This document shows positions 37,789-63,800 of a stretch of DNA of 64,000 nt, in pieces. The translations under genes were made by a program, and so were the position numbers. Source of the stretch: Dryas octopetala (Eukaryota; Streptophyta; Magnoliopsida; Rosales; Rosaceae). The notes under the pieces were generated by a model, which did not search any database, was not told the DNA's origin, and saw only the letters and a list, made by a program, of their open reading frames with translations. The stretch is from NCBI GenBank assembly GCA_963921425.1, contig OY992840.1, positions 17,400,621 to 17,464,620 on the forward strand. The letters are read 5' to 3'. Position 1 is the first letter of the stretch, and each line of letters opens with the position of its first letter.

Positions 37789-40552
37789 ATGCCGCAAGAG
37801 CTAGAGCGAGAGGGATCGCTCCGGCGGAACGTGTCAAGAAGGCGGTCGTTTCGTTCTGGGATGGATAGGGATGATAGAGGATGGACTCTGCTTCATATTG
37901 GGTCTCGCAAGGGTGATCTTAATCAGGTAACTTGTTAGGCTCATTATTCTATTTATGTTGTAGTTGTAGAGAATTTTGTTGAATACGTGTGACTCTAGTT
38001 GCTTTGTTGAGATTGGGCATGGCTCTTAGGAAGAGTACTACCCAATAGATTGGCTCAATAGGATATGCGCCTCTGTTTTTCTATTCTAACTGATTGAGAA
38101 AAAGAAAATATCATGTCAGATTAAGATTTTTTTTCTCGTGGATGATATAGAAAATTTGTGACAATAAGGTTTTCCTATATGCTTTACAAATACTATTTAG
38201 ATATGGACAATGCCTGGCTTTAATTATAACTAATTTTAGATTCGTGCATGTTCTATGATAGAGGTGGAACGCAAACATCTTGTATTTTCAGACAGTAGCT
38301 GTAATTTATTGTCCACTTGGATGGAAATCTTTGAAATGAAGAATTTGGATTTGAGTTTTTTTGTGTAAATTGCTTAATTGGACTATAGAAATATTAAGTT
38401 TGTAGGTTAGTAAAATCCACCTATAAATATTATTATTTAAGAAAAAAAGGGATTTGAAATAATGCTTTCTCTTGAAATTTGAAATCCCTCATTCTCTTGA
38501 ATAATCAAGCAATTTACACAAAAAACTCTAATCTAAATATCTCGTTTCAAATCATTCCATTCAAAGAGATCATAAGGGTACTTTGATTTCAAAGAGGAGG
38601 GTTTGTTTGCAAGCAGAGAGTGCATTTGATTTAAATCAAAGGAAAGAGCGGAGAGCTGACCCATTTTTATGAGGGTTTGTTTGAGAGCAACTTATCAAAA
38701 ACTTTAATCTTCAAGTACAATCATTCATTTAACTGTGCTTAGTTAATCAGGAATTCAGGATACTTGAAGGCTATCTTAGTAAAAGCTAATATAGCTGATC
38801 AATTTCAGCTCAGAGTAGGTGGTAGTGATGTCATCAAGTTGGCTGAGTGGCATAGTTATTTTGGAACACCATGAATTTGAAGACGAAGATGACATAGGAG
38901 GATGTACAGGTTATATTTTATGATTGGAAGGTACAATAGATATCAGGTAGATCTCAAGCTACCAGGACAACAGTTTTGAGACCAAACTATCTTCAATACC
39001 TTAGGGATAGGGGATTGTGGACCTCTGAAAGTCAGCAGATAGGAAGTAAAGAAAAGAGTAAAACATAAGGAGAGAATAAACCTTGGCACAATGCAGGACC
39101 TATCACATATCACTACTTGCACCATAAGGATCTGAGATGTGTTTCTCCATTTCACATGTTAATATATCATAAGCGAGTTCTTTGGCCTAGTAATCTTGTT
39201 AGTTACTCCTTGGACTAACCAATACCTTCTAACATTGACCTAGACTGATGGGGCAAACATGTACCTCAGAAGACTTCTGCACAGGTTGTTTGGAGGATTC
39301 TTTTCATGATTTGATTCTGATCATTGTATGATATGTTTGGCTTCAACCTCCCACTCCCTATAACCAAGTTTTACTTGTTGGTTTGGGCTTTGCTTATAAA
39401 TGTAGTAAAATTATATGGTCCAGATAAAAGATGTTGTCTTTTTTGTTATTTGGTTGTTTTCTTTTTCCAAACACATGCTAATTATGGTTACATATGAGAG
39501 CAAGTGCAGGTCTCTTTTGGGACTTTTTAAAGGACAAATATGACTCAATTGGTGACCAAAGTAGCCACAAGTAAATGACAATTAGGCCTCGATAAAAAAG
39601 TAGACTATTTTTTCTTTAAATAAATTCTCTAAACTTTGCTTTTCCCATGACCTTTTTTTCACTTGCTTGGGCCCCAAATAATTGGATAGTTTGACAATCA
39701 GGGTCCATTAGGATGGAATGGTTTAAAAGAAAGAATTTGAATTTGACAATAAGGCCAAATTAGTTATAAAAAAAAATATAAAACATCATATTGTATTTGA
39801 AATAACTAGATATAATGTATTTGAAATAATTACATACAAGGAATTATTTGATACACATGTGTTATCTTCTAATTATAATGTATGGACTGTAATGGTTCAA
39901 TCAAACTGTTTAACTATGTAATTAAATAAATCCCTAGTTTTGAAATCACACCTCCCAGATGGGCCTTAGTCACTTGATCCAAATTTTTCTTTACTTAATC
40001 CAAAATTTTCTTTGCATTCATTTCTTTGGGCAGGTGAAGCGACTTCTTGAGGAGGGAATGGATGTGAATGTTGCTGCTTGGGGTCGCAAATCACAAGGGG
40101 TTACCCCTCTTCATCTAGCTGCCGAGGGTGGCCATATTGAGGTTATGGATGTATTACTTGAGCATGGTGCTAACATTGATGCCAGAACTAAGGGTGCTTG
40201 TGGCTGTAAGTAACTTTACTCCCCTCCCTTCATTACATCGTTTTATGTTATTATGTTTTTAATTTCTCTTTGAAAGATGCAAAAAAAAAGTTAAGATATA
40301 TGCTGATGTGTTCTCCTTCATGTGTTTGTTAAAACAGGGACTCCGCTTCACAGTGCAGCCAAAGAGAGGAGGAGGGAAGCAGTGAAATTTCTGATTGAGA
40401 ATGGGGCATTCTTGCCAGATGATATTTATGATTGTAGGTTTAACCCTCCACTCCATTACTGTACTGGTCTTGAGTGGGCTTACGAGGAGATGAAGCGTCT
40501 CCAGGAAGAAACCTCATCATCTGGGGACAGCTCTTACACCTCTGAAAGCTAA
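37789..40552 (+). CDS. PIA2: Phytochrome-interacting ankyrin-repeat protein, PIA2-like
   Basis: Small ankyrin protein; in Arabidopsis, PIA2 binds phytochrome and affects light responses and anthocyanin. Exons 37789-37926, 40034-40205 and 40338-40552 join in phase to 174 aa. The N-terminus has the basic SRRRSFRSGMDRDDRGWTLL segment typical of this family. Three ankyrin units follow: about 29-62 (DDRGWTLLHIGSRKGDL), 69-101 (GVTPLHLAAEGGHIEVMDVL) and 102-135 (GWTPLHSAAKERRREAVKFL). The C-terminal tail keeps NGAFLPDDIYDCRFNPPLHY and GLEWAYEEMKRLQEE and ends with a Ser-rich stretch. The frame stays open upstream of 37789, but this is the first in-frame ATG and gives the family's usual start. The first intron (2.1 kb) holds a MITE-like repeat. 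Confidence 0.9.
38313..38569. mobile_element. MITE-like element with imperfect inverted ends
   Basis: About 260 bp in the first intron of the ankyrin gene. The left end (GGATGGAAATCTTTGAAATG ... TTTTTGTGTAAATTGCTTAATT) is the imperfect reverse complement of the right end (AATCAAGCAATTTACACAAAAA ... TTTCAAATCATTCCATTC) over about 60 bp. There is no coding capacity. A related left end (GGATGGAATGGTTTAAAAG) appears near 39712. Family and target duplication are not resolved. Confidence 0.6.
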
Positions 40553-41616
40553 AGTGTGTTGCTGTGGTCTTTGTTGCCTTCGGTTTGGTGATTGGTCTTG
40601 TTATATTCATATATGTAACAATAAACATATTGACAAATAACTGTGTTCGCAATATTTGTTTGGTTGCTTCGGTCTTGCATGAAAGATGTTCGTGTGCTCG
40701 TGTGCTTTAGTATGAACAGTCTGATGGATAAATAGTACTATTATGTGTTTATGAAACTTTGTTCTTAATCTGTTGTTTCTAGGTGTTCTGTCATAATAAT
40801 TATACCCGTAAAATAGATAATATTTTAAAGTTTAGAAAATTAATAAAAAATTTAAAGTTTAGATACGTATATAAACGTGACTTTTAGACGTGCAAATTCC
40901 GTATAGTTTTCTTTTTCTCGTGCAAATTTCAAATTCCATGTTCCTTTTTTGGTATTTATTACTACTTGAGAATCCTCCACTATCTGGGACCAAATTCTGC
41001 TGGCAATTCGATGCTAGCATTTAAATATGATGCACTATTTAGTTAGTATGAATGTTCTTTTTGTGCCTTCAGTTTTTTCCTTTTCATGCAGCAGTCTAAT
41101 CTCATGATAACAATTTTTTATATATTTAATTGTTATTAAATAAATATATAGTGAGTGCAAATGTGACCAAAACCTTTGTATATTTGATAAGAAAAAGATT
41201 ACTAATCAATTTTTTTCTTTAGTTAATTTTGTACAAAAATGATATTTAAATCGACGAGAAAATAGAAAAAGAATATAGCATTTCTCAGTAGAATTACCCT
41301 TGCTCTCTCTGGTCAACTAACTAAAGTCTAAAGACTCTAAACGCTTAGAAAGCGGTGCATTGTTTTTGGTGGTGAAAAGCAGTTGGTGTTAAAGAGGGAA
41401 AGGGCACCCACTTTTGTCTTTTAGCCTCGGTACTGACATAATATTATGGCTTACCACTTTTGCGCCAACGAGAAGTCTGTCTGATTCTTTGAATCTTTGA
41501 AAGAAAGCAATTAAAGCCAAAAGGATAAGCAGATAAAAAAAGAAAAAAACCCAACTAAGGCTGAAACCCCACGGCACGATCACACCCTCATTTCCAAGTT
41601 CCCAAATTGAATTTCT
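40553..41616. other. Intergenic DNA before the F-box gene
   Basis: About 1 kb with the 3' UTR of the ankyrin gene (to about 40650), AT-rich spacer and the promoter and leader of the F-box gene. No gene or known repeat recognised. Confidence 0.5.
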
Positions 41617-42843
41617 ATGGCTACTACAAAAACAACTGCTCCTGCCACAGATCTAGAAGAAGAAGAAGAAGAAGAAGAAGAAGAAGAAGAAGAAGAAGAC
41701 AGCTCCAGCAGATGCTCCCCTAAACGCAGAAAACTAAGTCAAAACGACAAGGAGCATGAGTCTGATCTGCTGCCCGGACTGCCCGACCACATAGCCCAAG
41801 CGTGCCTCTTGGTTGTCCACCCTTCCTTTCTCTACTCAGTCTGCACCTCATGGCGACGCCTCCTTTACTCTTCTTCCTTCCCTCCTTTCCTTTCTTTGTA
41901 CGCTCTCTTCTCCTCACCTTCGACGACGTCGTTGCCTGATTCCATCCAATTCCATTCCTTCGACCCAATTTCATCCAATTGGCAGCTCCTCCCCGCAACG
42001 CCACCAGATCCACCTCTCCGCCTCTTCCTCCGCCGCCACCCGTCCTTCATATCTCGCAATCTCCCCATCCAATCCGTCTCCGTTTCCGGTAACTTGGTTC
42101 TCCTCGCCGCCACCACTCACAACTTCTTTCCGGCTCTCCCTCGCCCTCTCGTCTTCAACCCACTCGCCAACAAATGGGCTCTGGGTCCCCCACTCGCCGT
42201 CCCGCGCCGCTGGTGCGCGGCCGGAGCACTACGCGGCGCGGTGTTCGTGGCGAGTGGGATCGGGTCCCACTTCTCCAACGACGTCGCTCGATCCGTGGAG
42301 AAGTGGGACTTAAACAAAAGGAATGAGAAGAACCTGAATGATTGCTTAGCGTGGGAGTGGGAGAAGGCGAGTGCGCTTAGGGATGGGAGGTTTAGCAGAG
42401 ATGCAATAGACGCAGTGGGTTGGAGAGGGAAGCTTTGCATGGTGAATGTGAAGGGCGACGCGGCCAAAGAGGGAGTCGTGTACGATGTGGAGAAGGACGC
42501 GTGGGAGGAGATGCCGGAGGGAATGATCGCAGGGTGGAGAGGGCCAGTGGCAGCCATGGATGAGGATGTCATGTACGTGGTGGATGAGGCCAAGGGGGTT
42601 TTGAGAAAGTACCATCCCGGGAGGGATGCGTGGGACCCGATTCTCGAGTCCCACACCCTCAGAGGGGCCCACCAGATCGCCGCCGGAGGTGGCAGAGTCT
42701 GTGTTGTTTGCGGTGGTGGCCGTGGGATTTTAGTGGTGGATGTATTGGCGGCGCCGCCGAGGTTTTGGGCTGTGGAGACACCGGTGGGACTTGAAGCGGT
42801 GGGGATTCATATCCTGCCCAGAATGACCCATCTTCCGGACTGA
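41617..42843 (+). CDS. SKIP25: F-box/kelch-repeat protein, SKIP25/KUF1 type
   Basis: Substrate-recognition subunit of an SCF ubiquitin ligase. In Arabidopsis, by my recollection, this gene (At1g31350) is KUF1, a karrikin-induced F-box protein that dampens KAI2 signalling. Intronless, 408 aa. Order: a short Thr-rich start, a run of 14 Glu (residues 14-27), a basic KRRK patch, an F-box at about 51-95 (LLPGLPDHIAQACLLVVHPS, then VCTSWRRLLYS), then a beta-propeller of kelch-like units (PLVFNPLANKWALGPPL, GAVFVASGI, VEKWDLN, GKLCMVNVKG, VVYDVEKDAWEEMP, VMYVVDEAKGVLRKYH, RVCVVCGGG). The coding region is markedly GC-rich beside its AT-rich flanks, as usual for an intronless F-box gene. The Glu run varies in such genes and is probably not functional in detail. 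It is tail-to-tail with RECQL2. Confidence 0.88.
   Translation: MATTKTTAPATDLEEEEEEEEEEEEEEDSSSRCSPKRRKLSQNDKEHESDLLPGLPDHIAQACLLVVHPSFLYSVCTSWRRLLYSSSFPPFLSLYALFSSPSTTSLPDSIQFHSFDPISSNWQLLPATPPDPPLRLFLRRHPSFISRNLPIQSVSVSGNLVLLAATTHNFFPALPRPLVFNPLANKWALGPPLAVPRRWCAAGALRGAVFVASGIGSHFSNDVARSVEKWDLNKRNEKNLNDCLAWEWEKASALRDGRFSRDAIDAVGWRGKLCMVNVKGDAAKEGVVYDVEKDAWEEMPEGMIAGWRGPVAAMDEDVMYVVDEAKGVLRKYHPGRDAWDPILESHTLRGAHQIAAGGGRVCVVCGGGRGILVVDVLAAPPRFWAVETPVGLEAVGIHILPRMTHLPD
41656..41697 (+). repeat. (GAA)14 codon repeat
   Basis: Fourteen GAA codons in a row within the F-box gene encode poly-Glu. The pure single-codon tract suggests recent slippage and probable length variation. Confidence 0.97.
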
Positions 42844-44187
42844 TTTTTTTATGGATTTTAATCGTGTATGGAATGAATGAGATATGAATATGATTCATTT
42901 AACAATTTTAGATTTCTTTATTGCTCAAAGTGAAAATTTGTCCTCTTTTGAGAAGCAAGTGGTTGTGAACTGAATTGCAATACACTGTACACCTAAGTCT
43001 CTTTAATCTGGCCCTTTCATTTTCATAATTCTCATGTGGGGGATGTTCACATTATCGATGCGACTGCTGAAGCTGGCCTAAGAATAGTATTATACTATAC
43101 TTTATTACTTTATAACACCAATGCCACGAAATCTTAATCAACAAGAGAGACACGTAACTGTGTTGTTGTTGTCAATGTGGGGGATGCAATCGCTACCACT
43201 GTTTTTTTTTTTTGTCTTTATTATTTATATTTTATATTTTTAATTTTTAATTTTTAATTTTTATAGGATTGTATGGTTGCATTAAAAAGTCCTCTTCTCT
43301 CGCTTTAGCGAATTAATTATTCTGTTGACACGTACTTTCGCACCTGTCAACTAGTTTCTTATTGCAAAAATTGCTACTCTTTTTATTATTATTTTAATTA
43401 CAATAATACTTTATTATTCTACTCTTTTCAAATTAAATTATTTATTTATCAATTTTTTCGAACTGAGTTTTTACTTTTTATAATAACACCAAAATCTCCG
43501 ACAGGATATGCGCAGCTCTATTACATTGAAACGAAATGGAATGGAAAATGGAAAGAGCAAGCTTCATCTATAAATTATATAGCACATTGAGAGGCCAGAC
43601 AATTAAGTTGTTGAAGTAGCCCCAAGTCAACAGCAAACTGCACTGCTAAAAGCCTCGGTAGTACTGTAGTACATATAGACCACCGGCAATTATTTATCCT
43701 ATTTTCTCCTGGGCTTACATTACAACATGGTTTGATTTTTTGAGAGAGAGAGAGAGAGAGTCTGTGGGTATTAGTGCTCTCATAACTGTCTTGTTTTCTA
43801 TTTTTCTTTTGTATTTGATTTTTTGATTTTACAGTTTTATCCTTGAAATATATGGTTGTGGCAGCTGGGTTAAATCAGAAAATGCTAATTCGATTATTCG
43901 GTTAAATCAGAATTCCTTTATATGCGAATAATAAAAAAAGAACAAAACTTTACCCTACCCTTTTAAAATTGATTGAGATGGACAACTTTTCAGCAATTCT
44001 CATAGTTGACAAGAAACATATTTTTCAATCCCTATTTCCCCCCATAGCACAATTATACACAAGGGTGCCTCGGCACTCTCAAGTGTGAGATGCTTCCACC
44101 AGTAGCCACTACGCTGTCGGGAAAATGAAGAAAAGGAGAGAGAAATGACCACAAAAAACAACAAAAGAATGAGAACTAATCCTGTCA
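42844..44187. other. Convergent spacer between F-box gene and RECQL2
   Basis: 1.3 kb between two convergent genes. AT-rich, with a T run and TTTTTAATTTTTAATTTTTA words at about 43200-43262 and a short (GA)n at 43742-43760. No gene seen. Confidence 0.55.
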
Positions 44188-56649
<12,462 letters not shown>

Positions 56650-56659
56650 ACCGAGTCCC

Positions 56660-56662
<3 letters not shown>

Positions 56663-56728
<66 letters not shown>
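56663..56728. repeat. (GA)n microsatellite in the RECQL2 leader
   Basis: About 33 GA units, 14 bp upstream of the RECQL2 ATG. On the gene's sense strand it is a CT tract in the 5' UTR. Confidence 0.95.
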
Positions 56729-56730
<2 letters not shown>

Positions 56731-57894
56731 CGAAAAAGTGGGAATCAGGGGGCGAGTCTATACAATCAGCAAACAAGGAAGGAACCAAAGAAAGAGACAA
56801 GTAGACAACTGCTTTTCACTCCGACTATGCACGATTCGACTTCGAGGTACCGTTTGATGCAACGAGTGTATATAAAATTGGAAGGAAAAAAAAAAAAAAG
56901 TTGTATGTAACGAGTATATATAAAATTATAAATTATATATTTCTACTTAAACAACAGGTTTTATTAATTTTTCAAGGGTTAAATATATTCTTATATTGAT
57001 ACCTAGACATCTGTATATTTATGATCTTTGATTTCAATTTTAATCTGCGAGAAATCCTTGAGAAATTGTATATCTTTGTTTGATCTGTTGCCTGACTGAC
57101 TAAGTACACTATGCTTGGTGATGATTTGGAACATTAGTCTTTGTAATTTTCCCATCCCAATGAGAATTGATTATTTTCCAATTCCTCAAGTTTTCAAGAG
57201 TGATTCATGATTTCAGGACGTTTATGAGATTTATGGGTAAGAATTTTTTTCTTAGTTAGCTAATAGATATATGTGTTTATGACTTTATGATATTTAACCA
57301 CAATTGTTTGGCAGCAGCTGAAGCCTGAAGGAATCTCCCGCTTCACTTGGTTAACTTATCAATAAAATCCTATTATAATTGACCTTTTATTGTGATAGGA
57401 GTATAGGACTCTGACAATGTGATGATAGATATGTTAAATCAAATATATAGCATGAATAAATACTAGTGAAGGTGGGGTAAATATTGAACGTGCTATATGT
57501 ATGTGCACTTTGTCTACTATCAACTTCGTTCTAATTTGTACATGATATGGAATTCCTAGTTTTGAAACATTCTTTAATTTAGTTTTCAAGTTGTTGCATT
57601 TGTGTACTTTCCGAAGTTCATCAATACTCTTAGCTATAAAGCCTATAACTAATTGGTTGACATTCATTGGTGCTATCTATAAATTTTTTGGCTTTTTTTT
57701 GGTTTTTTTTTTTTTTTTTTTTCAAGTCTAAATCAGAGCTCAAATTGAAGGGGATCTTAGCCCCATCTCAAATTTGGCATTGAAATGTAATATTGTGATA
57801 CATTTCTCATCGTTTTACAAATTGGTAACTTCTCACAGTTGAGACTTTTTTATTTGGATAATACGGCAGAGTTCAGATTACATCATCAGATTTT
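56729..57894. other. Spacer between HGL1-like 3' end and RECQL2 5' end
   Basis: 1.2 kb holding the RECQL2 promoter and the 3' UTR of the HGL1-like gene. AT-rich, with T runs near 57690-57722. No gene or known element recognised. Confidence 0.5.
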
Positions 57895-60800
57895 CTACGG
57901 AATTGTTATCACCTCGTACTCATGAGAGATTTTAAGAGGTGATTGTTTTGAAACAGGCCTGTCCTCGGACCACAGCTCCAAATTAACAGTACCAGATCCC
58001 CAGTGGATTAGGCACTTGTAAACCTGACTCACGTCAAATCGATTCAGTAGCCCCAAGCCAAGACATTTATCAATGATCATCCATTCACCTGTTGCAACAA
58101 TCACAATGAAAGGCAATCTTGATCAAAGAGAATCATTTCAAGAGAAAACTCCAAGAACAGCAAACTCAAATTTTCTGAAAATGATTACTTTCAGCACTTG
58201 AACTCAGCCCTGGTGCAGTTCACTAAAATAAATCAGCTTACTTGTAGCCAAAAATGCAATCAACAAAATAACCATTGAAGGAAGAGTGAAGCAATTAAAG
58301 CATGCATTGCTATATCAAAAGATCTAAGAAAACTAAAGGGTACATTGCCTACAGTTGAAAAGAATGGAAGGCTAGAATTCATGTGACACTCCATACGTTT
58401 GGACAAAGGCAATGATGATGATAATGGTGACTGTTATACATTTCTACCTCATTTTGCTTTATTTTCTGACCTGAATACATTAGGATTAGGAATATTTATT
58501 CTCATTGCTCCATATTTGTCAAACCTGAACATTCACCAACTAAGGCGAAACCTAAAACCCATGCATAGTTATTTTTCTCTCTTTGTTCATCTTGTCTTTC
58601 TCAATTTGTATCTTATATCATTTTTCCATACAATATCTCTGCAAGTAGTACTATATTTTAAGCAGGATAACATAGCTCCAATGTTTAATTACAATGAATT
58701 AAGAACAAAAGATAGACAACATTACCATTAGGCAGTAGATTCCCTTGATAGAACTGCTCACCAGATTCTGGCCAAATTTCATGCTTTGACCCATCAATGG
58801 CCGTAAATGAGACATAAGATTCTGTTGGATGCAAGAGGGTGAACATTGGGTGTACTCTCAAGCAGACCAGCCTACAAAGCAATAAAATTAACAATCATGC
58901 ATGAAGGAAATAGTATTAAAGGAAAAAAAAAAAAAAAAAAAAAAGGCAAGCAGAATCAAAATCAGAACTAGAGCATTTAAATCCATCAAAGGATTTTCCA
59001 TGTCAAAAATTTGTAATCTGTAGAAAAAACAATGATTCAAACTGCAAGTTAACAGAAACTTATGGTGAAGATATTAAGGCGTGCTCATTTTGCCTGATGA
59101 TGAATCATGGATGTTCTCCCCCTAACTAATATATGGATGGAGGGTTGAATTAGTGTTTCAAGAGTAAGCAATCACGTTTGATAGGATTGATTGTGTTTTC
59201 AAAGATGATGGAATCAGATTGATGTGCTTAGAGAAGGACTATATATACATGTTTCTCAGAAAAAGAAAGATATATATATAGGCTTGATGTGCGAACGTCC
59301 GCACCTGAATAAAATTTTATATATATATATATATATACATGCATGTGTGTGGAAAAAACAAATTGAAGTCTTTTGAGCAAACCTTGAAAATCCACCAGAA
59401 CCAGCACCAACTTTGCGTGCTATAATGCTAGAGTCAATCCGGAAAACCTTGGGATCATTCTTCGGAATATGTATCTGTCGTTGGAGAACCAATCCACCCC
59501 CAATATCACCTTCTAACATGAGAGCTTGCTCCTCTCCAGGATGCTCAAGATTGTGTCTGTAAGGAGATTTCAGAGAATAAATGGAAACTATAAGTACCAT
59601 AATTCCCTTTAAAATAAATACATACATTGATGGAAATTCTAATTTGAAGAATTCAAGCTATAGGGACCAAAGTGGAAAATGACCCAAACTACTGGGGTCA
59701 AGGTTATAATTTAGCCTTTATTTTTTAATCTAACAAAAAACTTCATCCTTCAAATTTGAAGCTAGAGCATAGCTAAAATTTCACATAATTTTGCAAAGGT
59801 TCACAATGTTTTCTTCTTAGTTTGGGTAGTCATGATATGCTGATAGGTTGCACCCATGACTAACAGAAATCCCAAGTATATATTTAATAATTTGCCACTA
59901 CTAAATTAATTAGAATCTAAATGGGTCACACACTCTAATTAAGTGTTGATTAGGGGCCTAAAAGTAATTATGAGATAATTACATGATCCCAAAGGAATTG
60001 AGAAAACAAATTAGCCGGCTCACACCCTATATATACATCAGTGTGCAACTATGGGTAATGGCAACAAACCAAGGCATCAGTTCACATAATTGGTAGCTTT
60101 TGACACAATTTTCAAGAGCTATCACTCTTACCTTTATATCATATAGCCACACAGTTTTATACTACCTTAAAGTGTTGTGTTTTTTGGCTCGTTGAAGTCC
60201 TAGTTGATTTAGGATTCACCTTCCTAGAAGTCTTAGTTGGTTTAGGATTCACTTTCCTATAAGTACAAGGAAAGACAGATTATGTATAGTTTTAGGAAAT
60301 CAGAATTTTGTCCTATTTCTATATGGATTAGGATTTAGGAGCCTTAATCTAACAAGGAATGTAAGCTAACCCCTATAGTCTATAAATAAGGCTTGGCAGA
60401 TCTCCAAAGAGAGAGAGACAGAAACACAAGGGGTCAAGAGTGATAGAGAGAAGGGATAGCTAAGGTTTTTCAATAAGTTCTTGTAATCTCTTTCTAATCT
60501 TCATAGTGCTAGTGATTCTCTCAAGAGAGATCACACGGGGACGTACGCAAAGTTAGCCTAACCTCGATAACAACTCTTGTGTTGTGTGTGTGGGGCGTGT
60601 TTACTTTCTGTTCTTATTTTCAGCATCTTCATTCTAGTTTCTTTGCAGAAGTCCATTGATAAACCAAGATCAGCAAAAGGATATAATTAACAACATAAAG
60701 TGTGACACATGAAAAAAAATGAATATATGCTTATTAATTAGTTGACAAGCAAGGCTTAGTGTGAAATTTTTTTGTAGAATGTTACACAAACTTAATTTAC

Positions 60801-63800
60801 GGCTGAAGAATCACAATTCAAGTATTCAGGTGAATTTGTTTTTGCTAAGACAGCTATTTGGTATCCAGTGGTTAGTTGCTCTGAAAAAAAAATTAAAAAA
60901 AAAAATTTGGAACATATATGATACTACTGAGAAAGTATAAGCAGTTATGATCTAGCTAACAATTTTTCCAATCTTGAGTCTTACTATGTGGAGCCAATAT
61001 CTCGCATTTGTTGTAAAAAAGTCCATAAAGGCTCCAAAGGTAACAAAAGATTATCTAGGACTACTGACTACGTAAGTTTTTCAATAAGAGTAATTAAATT
61101 AAGATAAGAGGCATTTTGAAGAGAAGTAATAGAAAGTAAATGCACTTTGGTTTTTCTTTTCAATTTATACTTCAAATAAAATAAGAATTTTTAAGTATTT
61201 GATTCCAGAAACTCACTCCATGACATTGTATTCCTCGGAACATCCAGCAGATCGGTACTCAGTACCACTAAACTCTTCATACCCATTAACCTCAACCCTA
61301 CTGTGAAGCCACTGTGTCCCTGAAACCATGACCACACAAAAGTATCAACGATAGAGAGCATCGCACTATAACAAAAGTTAGTTCATTCAGGGTGCTCCAG
61401 AAGTTGGACAAATAATAATTCTTTTATGTAAATATATCTAAATAATAGCATATTAACACTGCCTTGCATGTGTACCAACTACATTCAGATTGTTGTTGCA
61501 ACCCTCATTTTTAATTATCTGACAAAAGCATTAATTCATGCAATACAATCCAAATTTTGGAGAGTTTATACCCTAGTGTATCATTGTCATGTCCTGGGAG
61601 TAACTCAACTAAGTAACAGGATAGACTCATGTCAGTAAAAAATCTCAGTCATGTTCTAAATTAAACGTATGTTTTATCTTTATTATCTGAAATTTGTTAG
61701 AATATGATAGAGAGGGTACACTTCTGTAATGACCCAGATATTCAGTAAATATAAATACATGTGACAGGGGAAACTAACTTCATTTCTCACCCACACCAAC
61801 AGCATCCTATTTCTCCACCCCTTCCTCCAAATCATGCCCCTAATATACACTAGAAACGTATTCTTCCTTCCGCCTATTTGGTTGTGTTCATGATCATCGC
61901 AAGTCTGAGGATAATATGAAATGAATTTGAAGGCATTACAGGGTGTCTTTATTGACTACTCAATTACTCATTAAAGCTACAAATCTACCATCACCACTAC
62001 AAATAAAACAATTGTTGGTGTGGATGTCACCTTTCACTAGTCTGAGCCTTGCAAGAGATATTTTTTGGTCTCAAGATCAGCCTTCTATCTGTAAACATAG
62101 GGAGCAGATGGAGCATGGGGAGCAAATGACTTAGACAGAACAGAGGGGCAACAGAAACAAGAGACTACTCATGATCATTGTGGACAACTGGATAGCAAAG
62201 ACCTACGAACATATTTTGAATTTTTCTAACCAAAGTGGTCTCACCAAAAGTAAACAAGCAAGCAGTTCTACCCATAGGGGTGCTTTCCTTATCTCACTTG
62301 TGGCTAGTCCTTCAATTTTGGTTGGGTTCCATCCCAGGGGTCCAAAGAAGTGTTGGCATGAAGCTAACCTAAAGCTCACTGACAAATATTCCATCCTTCA
62401 AAGATCAGCTACCATCCGCAAACACCAAAGTAGACGAAAGTACACATAATCATGCAGCTCTGTAAGCCATGCAATTGTCCTATCACTGGACAATTTACCT
62501 AGCTAGCAAGCATATTGGAAGAGCCAATGGTAATGCCCAAACCCCTATATTCAATGGCTCTATCACTAATTAGATTCTCTATGAACAGTACAAAATATTG
62601 CATATAAATTTAAATATGGTTGATAAACTAAACTTGAAAACATGATTATGAAGATTAAAGTGGATGTCCACCCTGAGTACATCAATCTTGGATGATGATA
62701 ATACTCATAAATTCAATTAATTACACAAGCAAAGATATTACTTAAAAAAATTTAGACATACACAAAAGTAGGCGGGAAGGGTAGATGACAAAGCGGAGAT
62801 CATAGGAATTATATATAATATATTATATACACACACATATATTAACAATAAAAAACAAAACAATAACGTTAAAAGTACTACCTGAAGGAATGTGCATCAT
62901 GGAAATTATTCTACCACCAATCCAGGGAACTACTTTAATAACCCATTCACCACCTTTCAGTTCAATAGGAGTTCTTGAAAGTTCTGTTCCTTTGTGTGCA
63001 GAACTCACTTCTAAATCAGGAATACGCTTGGCATTTTCTACATATAACAACTTAAGATGCATTAGTCAGGGGCACAGTCAGTCATAAATATTCTCTAATT
63101 GAATTTTGAAAAATATGTTTTTTTTTTCTCAGGAAAATATTATTATTATGGCCTAACTGAAGAATTTATAAATGTGAAATGTGAACATATTATACTATAT
63201 GAAAGTAGGATGCCTAAAAAAATTGCAATTAGCAGAATGTCTAGAATTCTTGGATTTATTAGCCCCAACCCTGCCAAAAATCACGAAAAAGGAGAAAGAA
63301 GAAATATTGAATAGAAAATTCCAGCAAGAATTCTCAGAGATTCTTAACAAAGTGTTTATCAACACCTAAAAAAAAAATATGTATTACACAAATACTAGTA
63401 AGAGGTGAATCCTTAGAGTTAAGTATATTCATGAATACATGTTGCAATTTGTATCTACAGGAAAAGATAAATAAATCACTTAAAAGACAAACAAAAAGAA
63501 GGTCTTAAACTATGAATTTCAGATGGTTTTATTGAGGCTTAGTTGATTTGGACAACCTACTTAGTTTCAGTAAAGGTAAATATGATAAAAAATGCTACTT
63601 AATTTTAAGTACACATTCAGGAAAATATGAGCCAATACACAGCATTGAAGAAATATTATTACCCAGCCGAGTTCTGCATAGCTTCTCACTGGTAGAAACC
63701 AGCTTAGCAACTTCCTGTTCTGAGGGGATTAAAATTTGAAGAACCTCTCCGTCCTTTCCCCATGTATCAACCTGTTTGAGGAATTCAGGATTAATATGGT

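Noticed and set aside
38740-39300. Possible LTR-element coding relic in the first intron of the PIA2-like gene
   Set aside because: I could not identify any diagnostic pol or gag motif on either strand.
41720-42672. Long open frames on other frames of the F-box gene
   Set aside because: They are shadows of a GC-rich intronless coding region; the real frame has the F-box and kelch motifs.
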